The notes under the pieces are model-generated. The model ran no database searches. It had not been told where the DNA came from and saw only the letters and a list, made by a program, of their open reading frames with translations. From contig OX465112.1 in the NCBI GenBank assembly GCA_949987565.1, positions 1,131,408 to 1,195,407 of the forward strand: a stretch of 64,000 bases of DNA, read 5' to 3'. The first letter of the stretch is position 1, and every line of letters starts with the position of its first letter. The DNA comes from Luidia sarsii. Its lineage: Eukaryota; Echinodermata; Asteroidea; Paxillosida; Luidiidae. Of this stretch, positions 45,979 to 57,900 are shown in pieces. The position numbers and the translations under genes were made by a program.

Positions 45979-48900
45979 GTAAGTATGCTTATCTTTGCAA
46001 AATGAGTCCCGATGGTAGAGGGGAAGAGTCTGAGGTTGAAGGGGAAAGAGGCTGATGATGATGATGATGGTGATGAAGATGATGAAGGGGAAGGGGAGGG
46101 GGAAGGGGAAGGGGAAGGGGAAGGGGAAGGGGAAGGGGAAGGGGAAGGGGAAGGGGAAGGGGAAGGGGAAGGGGAAGGGGAAGGGGAAGGGGAAGGGGAA
46201 GGGGAAGGGGAAGGGGAAGGGGGAGGGGTAGGGGAAGGGGGAGGGGAGGGGAAGGGGAAGGGGAAGGGGAAGGGGAAGAGAAAGGGGAAGGAAAAGGGAA
46301 AGGGAAAGGGGAAGTAGACTTGGAAGTGGAAGGGGAAGGGAAGGGGAAGGGGAATGGGAAGGGGGAGAGAAAGGGGAAGGAAAAGGGAAAGGGAAAGGGG
46401 AAGTAGAAGTGGAAGTGGAAGGGAAATGGGAAGTGGAAGTGGAAGGAGAAGGGGAAGGAGAAGGGGAAGGGGAGGGGAAGGGGAAGGTTTATGAGGTCAA
46501 GCATCTCTGATCTGATTGTAAAACTGTAAAATTTCACCCCCCGGTCCACATGGCTGCTTCGAGCTGCGTTCGACTGGCGATTGCAAACCCGCTGGACTCA
46601 ACGAGTCGCATATGGGAACCTAATGTCCCTCCTTTCCTCTGCAATTTCCATTCCCCCTAGCGTCTGACATGATCTGCTTCCAGGGCGTGTGCCAGAACGG
46701 GGGCACGTGCTACTTCATCCCGGAGACGAACGCGCTCGGCTGTCGTTGTGTGGACGGCTATGGGGGAGCCTTCTGCCTGGAGGTCATTGGTAAGCCCAGT
46801 TATGTCTCAATGCAAAGCGCGGTGGGCGATAGGGTCAAGAAGCACCGTTCTCGGAGTGTAGGGCAGCTGTGTGCACGATAGCGTCTGCGATAAGATTGGA
46901 AGGTTTGCATGGTGGAAGTGAAGGTGATACCATGCAATACCTCTCTTGTGGGAGGGAGTGGCGGCTCTGAGAGAGCCGGTAACTCAGTTACACATAGTTA
47001 CCGGCTCTTTTCGGATCCACTCTCGTCTCGAAAGAGATGGTGTCACCGCAAACCTACATGGTATCCATTTCTGTCGGCCGATTGACCGGTGTCTTTTCAG
47101 TAACTTTGACAGCATATGACATAATTAAGTGACACCTTTTGTCTCTACCCCTGTAATCCCCAAGTACTGTTTCCTTGGAACCCTCTTGGACCCTCTTAAA
47201 TCCTTCACAATCCTCCAGTGTAATTTGAACAACCTTCCTCAATCCTCCACAATCCTCCACAATCCTCCACAATCCTCCACAATCCTCCACAGTCCTCCAC
47301 AATCCTCCACAGTCCTCCACAGTCCACCACAATCCTCCACAGTTATCCAGTGTAAATATGACAACCTTCCTCAATCCTCCACAATCCTACAAGATCTCAC
47401 TGTAGCATGTTTGCTCAATCCTCCACAACAACCTTCCTGAATCCTCCATATAATCCTCCAACTGGAATTTTTTTACACTTGCCTCAATCCTCCACAATCC
47501 TCCAACGCAACCCGGAGGTCTTGTATATGATTGCTGGCTGAGGTAACATGCAAAACGTTCGAGAGCTTCTCACTAACATGAAATGACGAACATGCAAACC
47601 TCAGAGATTCAAAGTGTCTGACGTTTCGATCTTAGCAGGTTCCTTCTCAAAGGCAGCGAAAGAGTCCCAACCCACCTTTTTTGTTTTGAAATGTCTGTTA
47701 TATGATTGTGTGGAGGAAAACATATGGAGAGAGATGAGGTAACAACTGTTCAGCCGGCATTGTATCTGAGAGTGTTCGAGCGGGAAGTGACGTTTTTGGC
47801 CAACTTTTTTTGTGGTAGTTGCAGGGACAGCGTGCGAGCCGGTTAACCCCTGTCAGAATGACGGCACCTGTATGATTCAGCACGGCGACGACCAGAGCAG
47901 GATCTGCGACTGCCAGGCCGGCTTCTCAGGGGAAGACTGTGAAATCGGTATTAACTGCATTTGCCCTCTCCCCCACACGCTCTCCCCTCTGACATTCACC
48001 TGTAACGCACACTTGACAAATTCACCTGCCAACAAAGTCCTCTTCCCCTTTCATCTCCCCAGGCATTGATCTGCCAAGTTCGCCCATCGCATTCACCTGT
48101 AAGGCATACACCTGCCACATTCCCCTTCCGCATTCACCTGCCACATTCCCCTTCCGTATTCACCTGCCACATTCACCTGTCACATTCACCTGTCACATTC
48201 ACCTGTCACGTCCACCTGTCACATTCACCAGTCGCATTCACCTGTCACATTAACCTGTCACATTCACCTGTCACACGCACCTGTCACATTCACCTGTCAC
48301 ATTCACTTGTCACATTCACCTGCCACATTCACCTGTCACATTCGCCTGTCACATTAACCTGCCACATTCACCTGTCACATTAACCTGCCACATTCACTTG
48401 TCACATTCACCTGTCATAATTATGCACTGTCATAATTATGCACTTGTCTCTTTCCTCTACCACATTCACTAGTAACATGCACCTGCCACATTCACCTGCC
48501 ACATTCACTTGTCACATGCATCTGCCACATTCACCTGCCACATTCACTCGTCACATGCACCTGCCACATTCACTTGTCACATGCACCTGTCACATGCACC
48601 TGCCACATTCACTTGTCGCATTCACTTGTCACAGTCACCTGTCACATTTACCTGTCATAATTATGCACGTGTCCCTTTCCCCTACCACATTCACTTGTCA
48701 CATGCACCTGCCACATTCACCTGCCACATTCACTTGTAACATGCACCTGCCACATTCACCTGCCACATTCACTCGTTACATGCACCTGCCACATGCACCT
48801 GCCACATTCACTTGTCACATGCACCAGTCACATGCACCTGCCACATTCACTTGTCACATGCACCTGTCACATGCACCTGCCACATTCACTTTTTACATGC

Positions 48901-51900
48901 ACCTGTCACATGCACCTACCACAGTTACCTGCTACTTTCATCAGCTGCCACATTCACTCGCCCCATTCCCCTGCTGCTACACCTGCAAGATTCACTACCG
49001 GCCGTTCTACCTTTCTCAACCACGTCGCCTAGATCAATCGCCTGCCCCATACATGTTTCGGAACCAAACACATATTGTCTGTTGAATGCCTTTCAGACAA
49101 CTTGTCATGACATCAATTACACGTTGTTTGAAATAACTGAAACGAGAATGTATCATTTCCTTGTTGTTTTCATCTTTCGCAGCGGACGATCGGCTGAGCG
49201 GCTGCTCTTCCGGCCCGTGTGATAACGGTGGCACCTGCCTCCAGTCAAACAGCGACTCTACGCGCTACACATGCCTCTGCCCCGAGGGATACGGTGGAGA
49301 CGATTGCTCTTCCAATGGTGGGTTGAGAGCCGATCGGCCGTGGGTGCCGTTGGCGTTGGGGTTAGGGTGGAGTTGGTTGCTCGGATCGCAAAGCACATCG
49401 GTATTTCCATGTCCCCTGTCTCTCCCTCTTTTCGATCCCTCTCTGTCTCTTTCTCCGTCCCTCTCTCTTTCCCCCTCTCTCCACCCCCCTCTCTATATAT
49501 CTCCATTTCCTTCTCGCTCTCTCTCTCTTCCTCTGCCTTTATCTCTTTATCTCTCCCCCTCTTCCCCCTCTCACTTTCCACATCTCTCTTCCTATCTCTC
49601 TCCTTCTCTCTGTATCTGCCCCTTCGTCTCTCTCCCTACCTACTCTCATTCTACCCTCTCCTCTCAGTCCCTATCTGTTACTCCCCACCTCTCTCTTCCT
49701 CTCCCCTCTCTCTCCCTCCCCTCTCTCTCCCCTCTCCTTCTCTCTCTCCCTCTCTCTTTCCCCTCTCTCCCTCCACGTCTCCCTGTCCACAACTCTCTCT
49801 ATCTCTCAATCTCCCCTCTCTTTCTAACCATCTTTCTATCTCCCTATATCTCTCCTCTCTCTCTCTTTCACTCTCTCTCTTCTCTCTCCTTCCCCCTTTC
49901 TCTCCCCCTCTCTCCTCTCTCTCTCCCCCTCTCCCCTTATCTCTCTCTTCTCTCACTCACTCTTTCTCTCCCCCTCTCTGTCCTTCTCTCTCTCCTCTCT
50001 CTCTCTCCCCTCTCTTCCCTCTCTTTCTCTCTCTCTCCCTCACCCTCTCTCCCTCCCCTCGTATAATCACTAACCACTCCCAACCCTCTGTTCCTCCACA
50101 CGCCCACAGTCTACATGTGTTTCCCCGACCCGTGCCTGAACGGCGGCACGTGCTTCGCGTCCGTCTCCAGACCGTGGCACTACCGATGCATATGTCCGCC
50201 AGACGCGTCTGGAGACCACTGCGAGAACGGTAGGTGAATGCCTAACATTGGGTTTTCGTTCGTGCGTTGAAACAAGCTCTACTCTCTATGACCCATGCGG
50301 GTGAATGTCGGTTTTATTGATGTCGCGAGGAAGAAAACAAATTGATGGTTCTTTTCAAAATGGTTTGTCCGACAGTGGTGTTGGCGATTCAGAACGCGTG
50401 CGTCTCCAACCCGTGCTACGGCGGCGCCTCCTGCATGATACTGGGCAGCGACCAGACCGTGTCCAAGTGTCTCTGCCCCCCGGGCTACTACGGGTCGTCG
50501 TGCGAGAACCACGGTGAGTCGGTGTAGGCTGGGAGTGAGTCGGTGTAGGGTGGGAGCGGGAGCGTGAGGGACGGCCGCTCCCGTCGGCCGGCCGGGCGAA
50601 GCCGCGGTGACACGGCGTCCAGAAGTCCGCTCTTCCCCGGAGCTGGAGCTTGACTCTTCCCGGGGGCTGGAGCTTGACTCTTCCCGGGGCTGGAGCTTGA
50701 CTCTTCCCGGGGCTGGAGCTTGACTCTTCCCGGGGCTGGAGCTTGACTCTTCCCGGGGCTGGAGCTTGACTCTTCCCGGGGCTGGAGCTTGACTCTTCCC
50801 GGGGCTGGAGCTTGACTCTTCCCGGGGGTTGGAGCTTGACTCATCCCGGGGCTGGAGCTTGACTCTTCCCGGGGCTGGAGCTTGACTCTTCCCGGGGCTG
50901 GAGCTTGACTCTTCCCGGGGCTGGAGCTTGACTCTTCCCGGGGCTGGAGCTTGACTCTTCCCGGGGCTGGAGCTTAACTCTTCCCGGGGCTGGAGCTTGA
51001 CTCTTCCCGGGGCTGGAGCTTGACTCTTCCCGGGGCTGGAGCTTGACTCTTCCCGGGGGCTGGAGCTTGACTCATCCTTGGGCTGGAGCTTGACTCTTCC
51101 CGGGGCTGGAGCTTGACTCTTCCCGGGGCTGGAGCTTGGCTCTTCCCGGGGCTGGAGCTTGACTCTTCCCGGGGCTGGAGTTTGGCTCTTCCCGGGGCTG
51201 GAGCTTGACTCTTCCCGGGGCTGGAGCTTGACTCTTCCCGGGGCTGGAGGTCACTGCCTGCTCTTTCTGCTCAGGAGCAGCCGTACTCCTTCTCGGTCGA
51301 GTTGACGCATGATTGCGTCACTGTAGACTCTCCATGTGGACCAAACCCCGCGAGCATTCAAGTCTTATCGCAACTGCGGCCATTCGTCCGCAATGGGTTG
51401 CCGGCTCAGCATCCATCCGGGAGGAAGATGACATCGTGTCCCTGTCTATGAGAAAAGTTATCGAGAACTAATCCATCACGCCTGGTTGTATACGGTTACT
51501 CGCATCTATTCTTGTGGCAATTGCACGCGTCTATTTCCGAGGACTAATTGTTGCACCACCTCTGTATCGCATGGTTGAATGTCCATTTGAATGATTTTTT
51601 TTGTGTGTGCACGTTTTCCGTTCTGTTGCAGGTCCCTGCGAGCTGCATTCGTGCCGGAACGGTGGTTCGTGCTACGGCAACCCGACCGAGGACGGGTCCT
51701 ACATGTGCAAGTGTCCGCCCTACTTCAGCGGCGACCGCTGCGAGAGGGAAGGTGAGAATCGGACGGCCGCGTGCTATCATCAGACGGTGCTCTTCAGCAA
51801 GGCGGACAGAGTTATACAAACCCTTTACTGTTAAAACAACACATTTTAGGGCAATGGCCAACGTTGGTCAGAATGTCCACTTTGTGTCAATAAAAGCCTG

Positions 51901-54900
51901 ACTTGTGGTTGGTGTCGTGTCGACATGAAAGCCAAACACCAAGCATTTCTTTATTTGTCGATCCAATGCACTTCGTCATGATTGTTCCTTGATTGGTCCG
52001 TGAACACACTTATAAACAATAAACACTCTCACTCGCTATCTTTCCTTCTCTCCTATTCCTTATTTCTTATTCTCCCTGTCTCAATGTCTGTTCTTCCCTC
52101 CCTCCTCTCTCTTCATCGCTCTCCTTTTCTATATGATCTCTCCTCATTCCCTCCCTCTATACCAATCTTCCCTTCTTCTGTTTCTCGCCCTCCAACTTCT
52201 CGTATCCGTCTTCTCTTACCTCCACACTCTCTCCTCTCTCTCTCCTCCTTCCTCTTTTCCCATCTCCTCATCTCTCTCTCCGGGCTGTCTCTCCCTCTCT
52301 CTGTATCTTCCCCTCTCTATATGATCTCTCTCCCTCGCTTCCTCTCTCCCCTTCCTCTGTCTCTCCCCTCAATATTCCTCGTATCCCCTGTCATCCCCTT
52401 TATCTCCCCTCCCTGTGCTCCTCTCTCTCTCCTCCTCCTCCCCCTCTTCCCCACTTTACCTCTATCTCTGTCTCCTTCTCTATCTCTCCTCTCTCCCTCC
52501 CCTCTCTCCTATCCCCTCTTTCTCCTCTCCCTCCATCTCTCTCTGTCTGCCCCTCCCTCTCCCTCTCCCCCTCCCTTCCCCCCTCTCTCTCCCTCGTTGT
52601 CTCAGATCCATGCAGATTGAACCCGTGCGGCAGCAACCGCATTTGTCTCGGAAGGGAAGACGGTGGGTTCGACTGCCTGTGCCCGTGCAGTGCCGACGGT
52701 ACCTGCCAAAGTATGTACACTTCCCGTCCTTCTCGGGTTTTCACGCGAAATTAGGAGGGCTGCGGCCCTTGCAACGCTCACTATAAAGAGGCGGGGACCA
52801 TACCGGAGGGGGGGGGGACAGTGCGAACGATCGAACTCCCGCTTGAGCACTAGATGCTTCGCTTGAAGCAAATTATAAGCCTTACTTATTACTTATGCAA
52901 ATTATATGCATTGAGCCCAAAACGAGGCTATGGGCGCTAGATGTTTCAAAATGGCGGTCAATTTGAATAGGAAAAACATTAAATAAATGCTGCTACAGAA
53001 ACCACTCTCAGACTAATGTGGTTTCATGTTCATTTGAATGGCTGTTTAGACATCGACTGGGTATGATATTGTACAAGGGCTCGACACTCAACTCTGCTCT
53101 CGATCCAAATCTCACCTCGTCCTTTTGGAATTGATCTTTTTTCTCCCACCCTTTCAGTGGACCAGTGTCTGAGCGGGCCCTGTGCCAACGGCGGCTCCTG
53201 CGCCGCAGAGGGCGCTGGCTATCGCTGCCACTGCGCGGAGGGATACGGCGGGCCCAATTGCCAGACGCCTTGCGGCTGTCTGAACGGCGCCACGTGCTTG
53301 GTCACCGTCGCCGGCGCCTACCGATGTAGCTGCACGCCCGGTCACCACGGAGCGCTGTGCCACCTCTACAGTAAGTCCGTTCACGAAATGAAGGCTTAGG
53401 CTCGGGCTCAAGGCCGCCGCACACGAGCGCTATCTGCTGAGCAAAAATCCTCTCGAGGTCGTTAGCTCAGCACGTAGCTCACCGTGTGCACTGAACACAT
53501 ATTTTTGGAAGCCATCACGTGAACAGAGGGTGCGCTTTCATTGGCCAGTTTTCATCTTTTTGCTCAGCACGTAGCTCAAGTCGACGCACACGATAAGTTT
53601 TCATCCACGCGAGGCGAAAAAATCAAACAGGATAGATATTGGTCTCACGGCCTCTTGAGGCAGAAATCTCACTAAAGATTCAGGGCACACGAGAGCTACT
53701 TGCTGAGCTAACGACCTCCAGAGAATGTTTGCAGGAACGGGCACGGTTAGTGCAACGGTGACCTCACCAATCATGACGTCACACGCTGCTGACTATCCGC
53801 TAGACCTGCGGACGAGATGGATATCTCCATCACTACACGTAAACGGAGGAGACGCGTAGAAAAACTCGAATGTCCAGTCATTTTGTTTGATTGATTAAGG
53901 CTCATTATGTGCTTGGGCTGGTGGAGAGACCGAAGATCATTCTGGAATAGATAATCAACAATAAACATGGGGAAATAAGCCGCGATTGTGATGTTTACAT
54001 AATGCACGTACGTGATGGATCAATTAGGAGGACACCTATTTCCGACACCTCGTGTACTAGGACTGAAATTACTTTAACCAAACCCGGAAGGCAGAACTCT
54101 TTTAGATTAATTCGGGGGTCAAATAACGATTGCAGGTTGTCAATTAGAAGAATCAGAGGGTACATAACTAACAGCAAACACGGATATGGATTCAAAAAGA
54201 AAGAAACCAGCTCACCATCCGTGGCCAGCCCACGCAATGTTGATGCCCTGCAGTCGCACAGTAGGCCGGCGCGCCGCACGCTCGCTTGGTGGCGCTCTTC
54301 GCAACTAAGTTCATAACACCTGGTAATTGACAAACTTGTATGTTTTTAAGCCGTTCGTAATCTACGTTGCAGGTGAAGTGTGCGAGAGTTCACCGTGTCA
54401 AAATGGCGGCACATGTTCCTTCGATGGCGATGATTACCATTGTTACTGCGCGGAAGGATACACTGGCGATCACTGCCAGTACAGCTGTACGTTAACTTTC
54501 ATTTTCTGTAATTTGTGTTTTACACATGTTGAGTTTGTTTGAAACCTACTTTTTGACGACCTTTACATATTAAGGCTCAGCTTCTATATGAAAACCTACA
54601 TTCTGATGACCTTAAAGTGGCAAAGGGGAAAATATACTTGGATATCCGTCAGCACATCATCGAAATGCTACTGGTATAATTATGAATCGTTCTTTTTTTC
54701 TCTATAGCCTGCACGAACTCACCGTGTCAAAATGGTGGCACCTGTTCCCTCTATGGCGATGATTTCCATTGTTACTGCGCGGAAGGATACACTGGCATTT
54801 TCTGCGAACATCAGGTGCAGTCGAGTTGCACTGTAAGCTCGTGCTACAACGGCGGGTCTTGTCAGCAACTTGCTCAAGGCATCCGATGTCACTGTGCCCC

Positions 54901-57900
54901 TGGGTATCACGGTGATCGCTGTCAGGACCATCGTACGTTGCATTTCATGTCCTCAGAATATCATTAGAAATTACATTTCTATGTTAGCCTCTGACTAATT
55001 TAACACTTGAACGTCTTTACCGGAAATCTAACTACAGATTTTAGCTCGTGAAAATCATCAAGGGAATTCAATGTAATGAGGATTCGAACCATGGGCTCTG
55101 TTTAAAGGTACCAGCGCTCTACCACCTGGGCTACTCAGTATAATATAGGCGGTGACCTTCCCAAGTAGTCAGATATCTTTGCTGGGGTGAGTGCGTCAGT
55201 CAGAAGCATTTAACCATTACTTGCCGTATGATTCTTTGTTCTCTATAGCCTGCACGAACTCACCGTGTCAGAATGGCGGCACCTGTTCCCTCTATGGGAA
55301 TGATTACCACTGTTACTGCGCGGAAGGATACACTGGCGATCACTGCCAGTACAGATGTATGTTAACTTTCATTTTCTGTAATTTGTGTTGAGTTTGTTTG
55401 AAACCTACTTTTTGACGACCTTTACATATTAAAGGTCAGCCTCTATATGAAAACCTACATTCTGATGACCTTAAAGTGACAAAGGGGAAAATATGCTGGA
55501 TATCCGTCCGCACGTCATCGAAATGCTACTTCTATAATTATGAATTGATCTCTTTTTCTACTCTCGTAGCTTGCACGAACTCACCGTGTCAAAATGGCGG
55601 CACCTGTTCCCTCTATGGCGATGATTTCCATTGTTACTGCGCAGAAGGATACACTGGCATTTTCTGCGAACATCAGGTGCAGTCGAGTTGCACTGCAAGC
55701 TCGTGCTACAACGGCGGGTCTTGTCAGCAACTTGCTCAAGGCATCCGATGTCACTGCGCCCCTGGCTATCACGGTGATCGCTGTCAGGACCATCGTACGT
55801 TGCATTTCATGTCCTCCGAATATCATTAGAAATTACATTTGTATGTTAGCCTCTGTCTAATTTAACACTTGAACGTCTTTAACGGAAATCGAACTACAGA
55901 TTTTAGTTCGTGAAAATCATCAAGGGAATTCAATGTAATGAGGATTCGAACTGTGGGCTCTGGTTTAAGGTACCAGCGCTCTACCACCTGGGCTACTCAG
56001 TACATATAGGCGGTGACCTTCCCAAGTAGTCAGATAATTTTGCTTGGGGTGAGTGCGTCAGTCAGAAGCATTTAACAATTTCTTGTCGTATGATTCCTTT
56101 TTTTCTCTATAGTTTGCACGAACTCACCGTGTCAAAATGGCGGCACCTGTTCCCTCTATGGCGATGATTTCCATTGTTACTGCGCGGAAGGATACACTGG
56201 CATTTTCTGCGAACATCAGGTGCAGTCGAGTTGCACTGTAAGCTCGTGCTACAACGGCGGGTCTTGTCAGCAACTTGCTCAAGGCATCCGATGTCACTGC
56301 GCCCCTGGCTATCACGGTGATCGCTGTCAGGACCATCGTACGTTGCATTTCATGTCCTCGGAATATCATTAGAAATTACATTTGTATGTTAGCCTCTGAC
56401 TAATTTAACACTTGAACGTCGTTAACGGAAATCTAACTACAGATTTGAGTTCGTGAAAATCATCAAGGGAATTCAATGTAATGGGGATTCGAACCGTTGG
56501 ATCTGGTTAAAGGTACCAGCGCTCTACCACCTGGGCTACTCAGTATAATAATTATAGGCGGTGACCTTCCCAAGTAGTCAGATATCTTTGCTGGGTGAGT
56601 GCGTCAGTCAGAAGCATTTAACCATTACTTGCCGTATGATTCTTTGTTCTCTATAGCCTGCACGAACTCACCGTGTCAAAATGGTGGCACCTGTTCCCTC
56701 TATGGGAATGATTATCATTGTTACTGCGCGGAAGGATACACTGGCGACCACTGCGAGTATCGACGTACGTTGCATTTCATTTCCGTAAAATAGTGTTTTA
56801 CACATGTTGGGTTAGCCTCTGTTTGAAACCTACATTCTGATGACCTTAAAGTGGCAAAGGAGAAAATATTCTGGATATCCGTCCGCACGTCATCGAAATG
56901 CTACTGCTATAATTATGAATTGATCTCTTTTTCTACTCTGGTAGCCTGCACGAACTCACCGTGTCAAAATGGCGGCACCTGTTCCCTCTATGGCGATGAT
57001 TTCCACTGTTACTGCGCAGAAGGATACACTGGCATTTTCTGCGAACATCTGGTGCAGTCGAGTTGCACTGTAAGCTCGTGCTACAACGGCGGGTCTTGTC
57101 AGCAACTTGCTCAAGGCATCCGATGTCACTGCGCCCCTGGCTATCACGGTGATCGCTGTCAGGACCATCGTACGTTGCATTTCATGTCCTCCGAATATCA
57201 TTAGAAATTACATTTGTATGTTAGCCTCTGATTAATTTAACACTTGAACGTCTTTAACGGAAATCTAACTACAGGTTTTAGTTCGTGAAAATCATCAAGA
57301 AAATTCAATGTAATGAGGATTCGAACTGTGGGCTCTGGTTAAAGGTACCAGCGCCCTACCACCTGGGCTACTCAGTACATATAAGCGGTGACCTTCCCAA
57401 GTAGTCAGATATCTTTGCTGGGGTGAGTGAGTCAGTCAGAAGCATTTAACCATCACTTGCCGTGTGATTTTTTTTCTTCTCTATAGCCTGCACGAACTCA
57501 CCGTGTCAAAATGGCGGCACCTGTTCCCTCTATGGCAATGGTTACCATTGTTACTGCGCGGAAGGATACACTGGCGACCACTGCGAGTATCGACGTACGT
57601 TGCATTTCATTTCCGTAAAATAGTGTTTTACACGTGTTGGGTTAGCCTCTGTTTAAAACCTAATTTTCTTGTTTTCTCTCTAGCCTGCACGAACTCACCG
57701 TGTCAAAATGGTGGCACTTGTTCGTTCGATGGCAATGACTACCATTGTTACTGCGCAGGAGGATACACAGGAGTTTTCTGCGAGCATTCAAGTACGTTGT
57801 ATTTCATTTCCGTAAACAGCGTTTTCTTCACTTTAGGCCTACAGTGAGAAAGATAGTTAAATTAAATGTCACTATGACACGGATTTGATCGTCTGCTTAT

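Noticed and set aside
47215..51250. CRISPR-like regularly spaced repeats
   Set aside because: These are head-to-tail minisatellites without unique spacers, in introns of an animal gene.
55075..55140. Possible tRNA gene on the minus strand
   Set aside because: Good A and B boxes, but no complete cloverleaf or acceptor stem. It recurs with the same flanks as a dispersed element, so it is called a SINE head.
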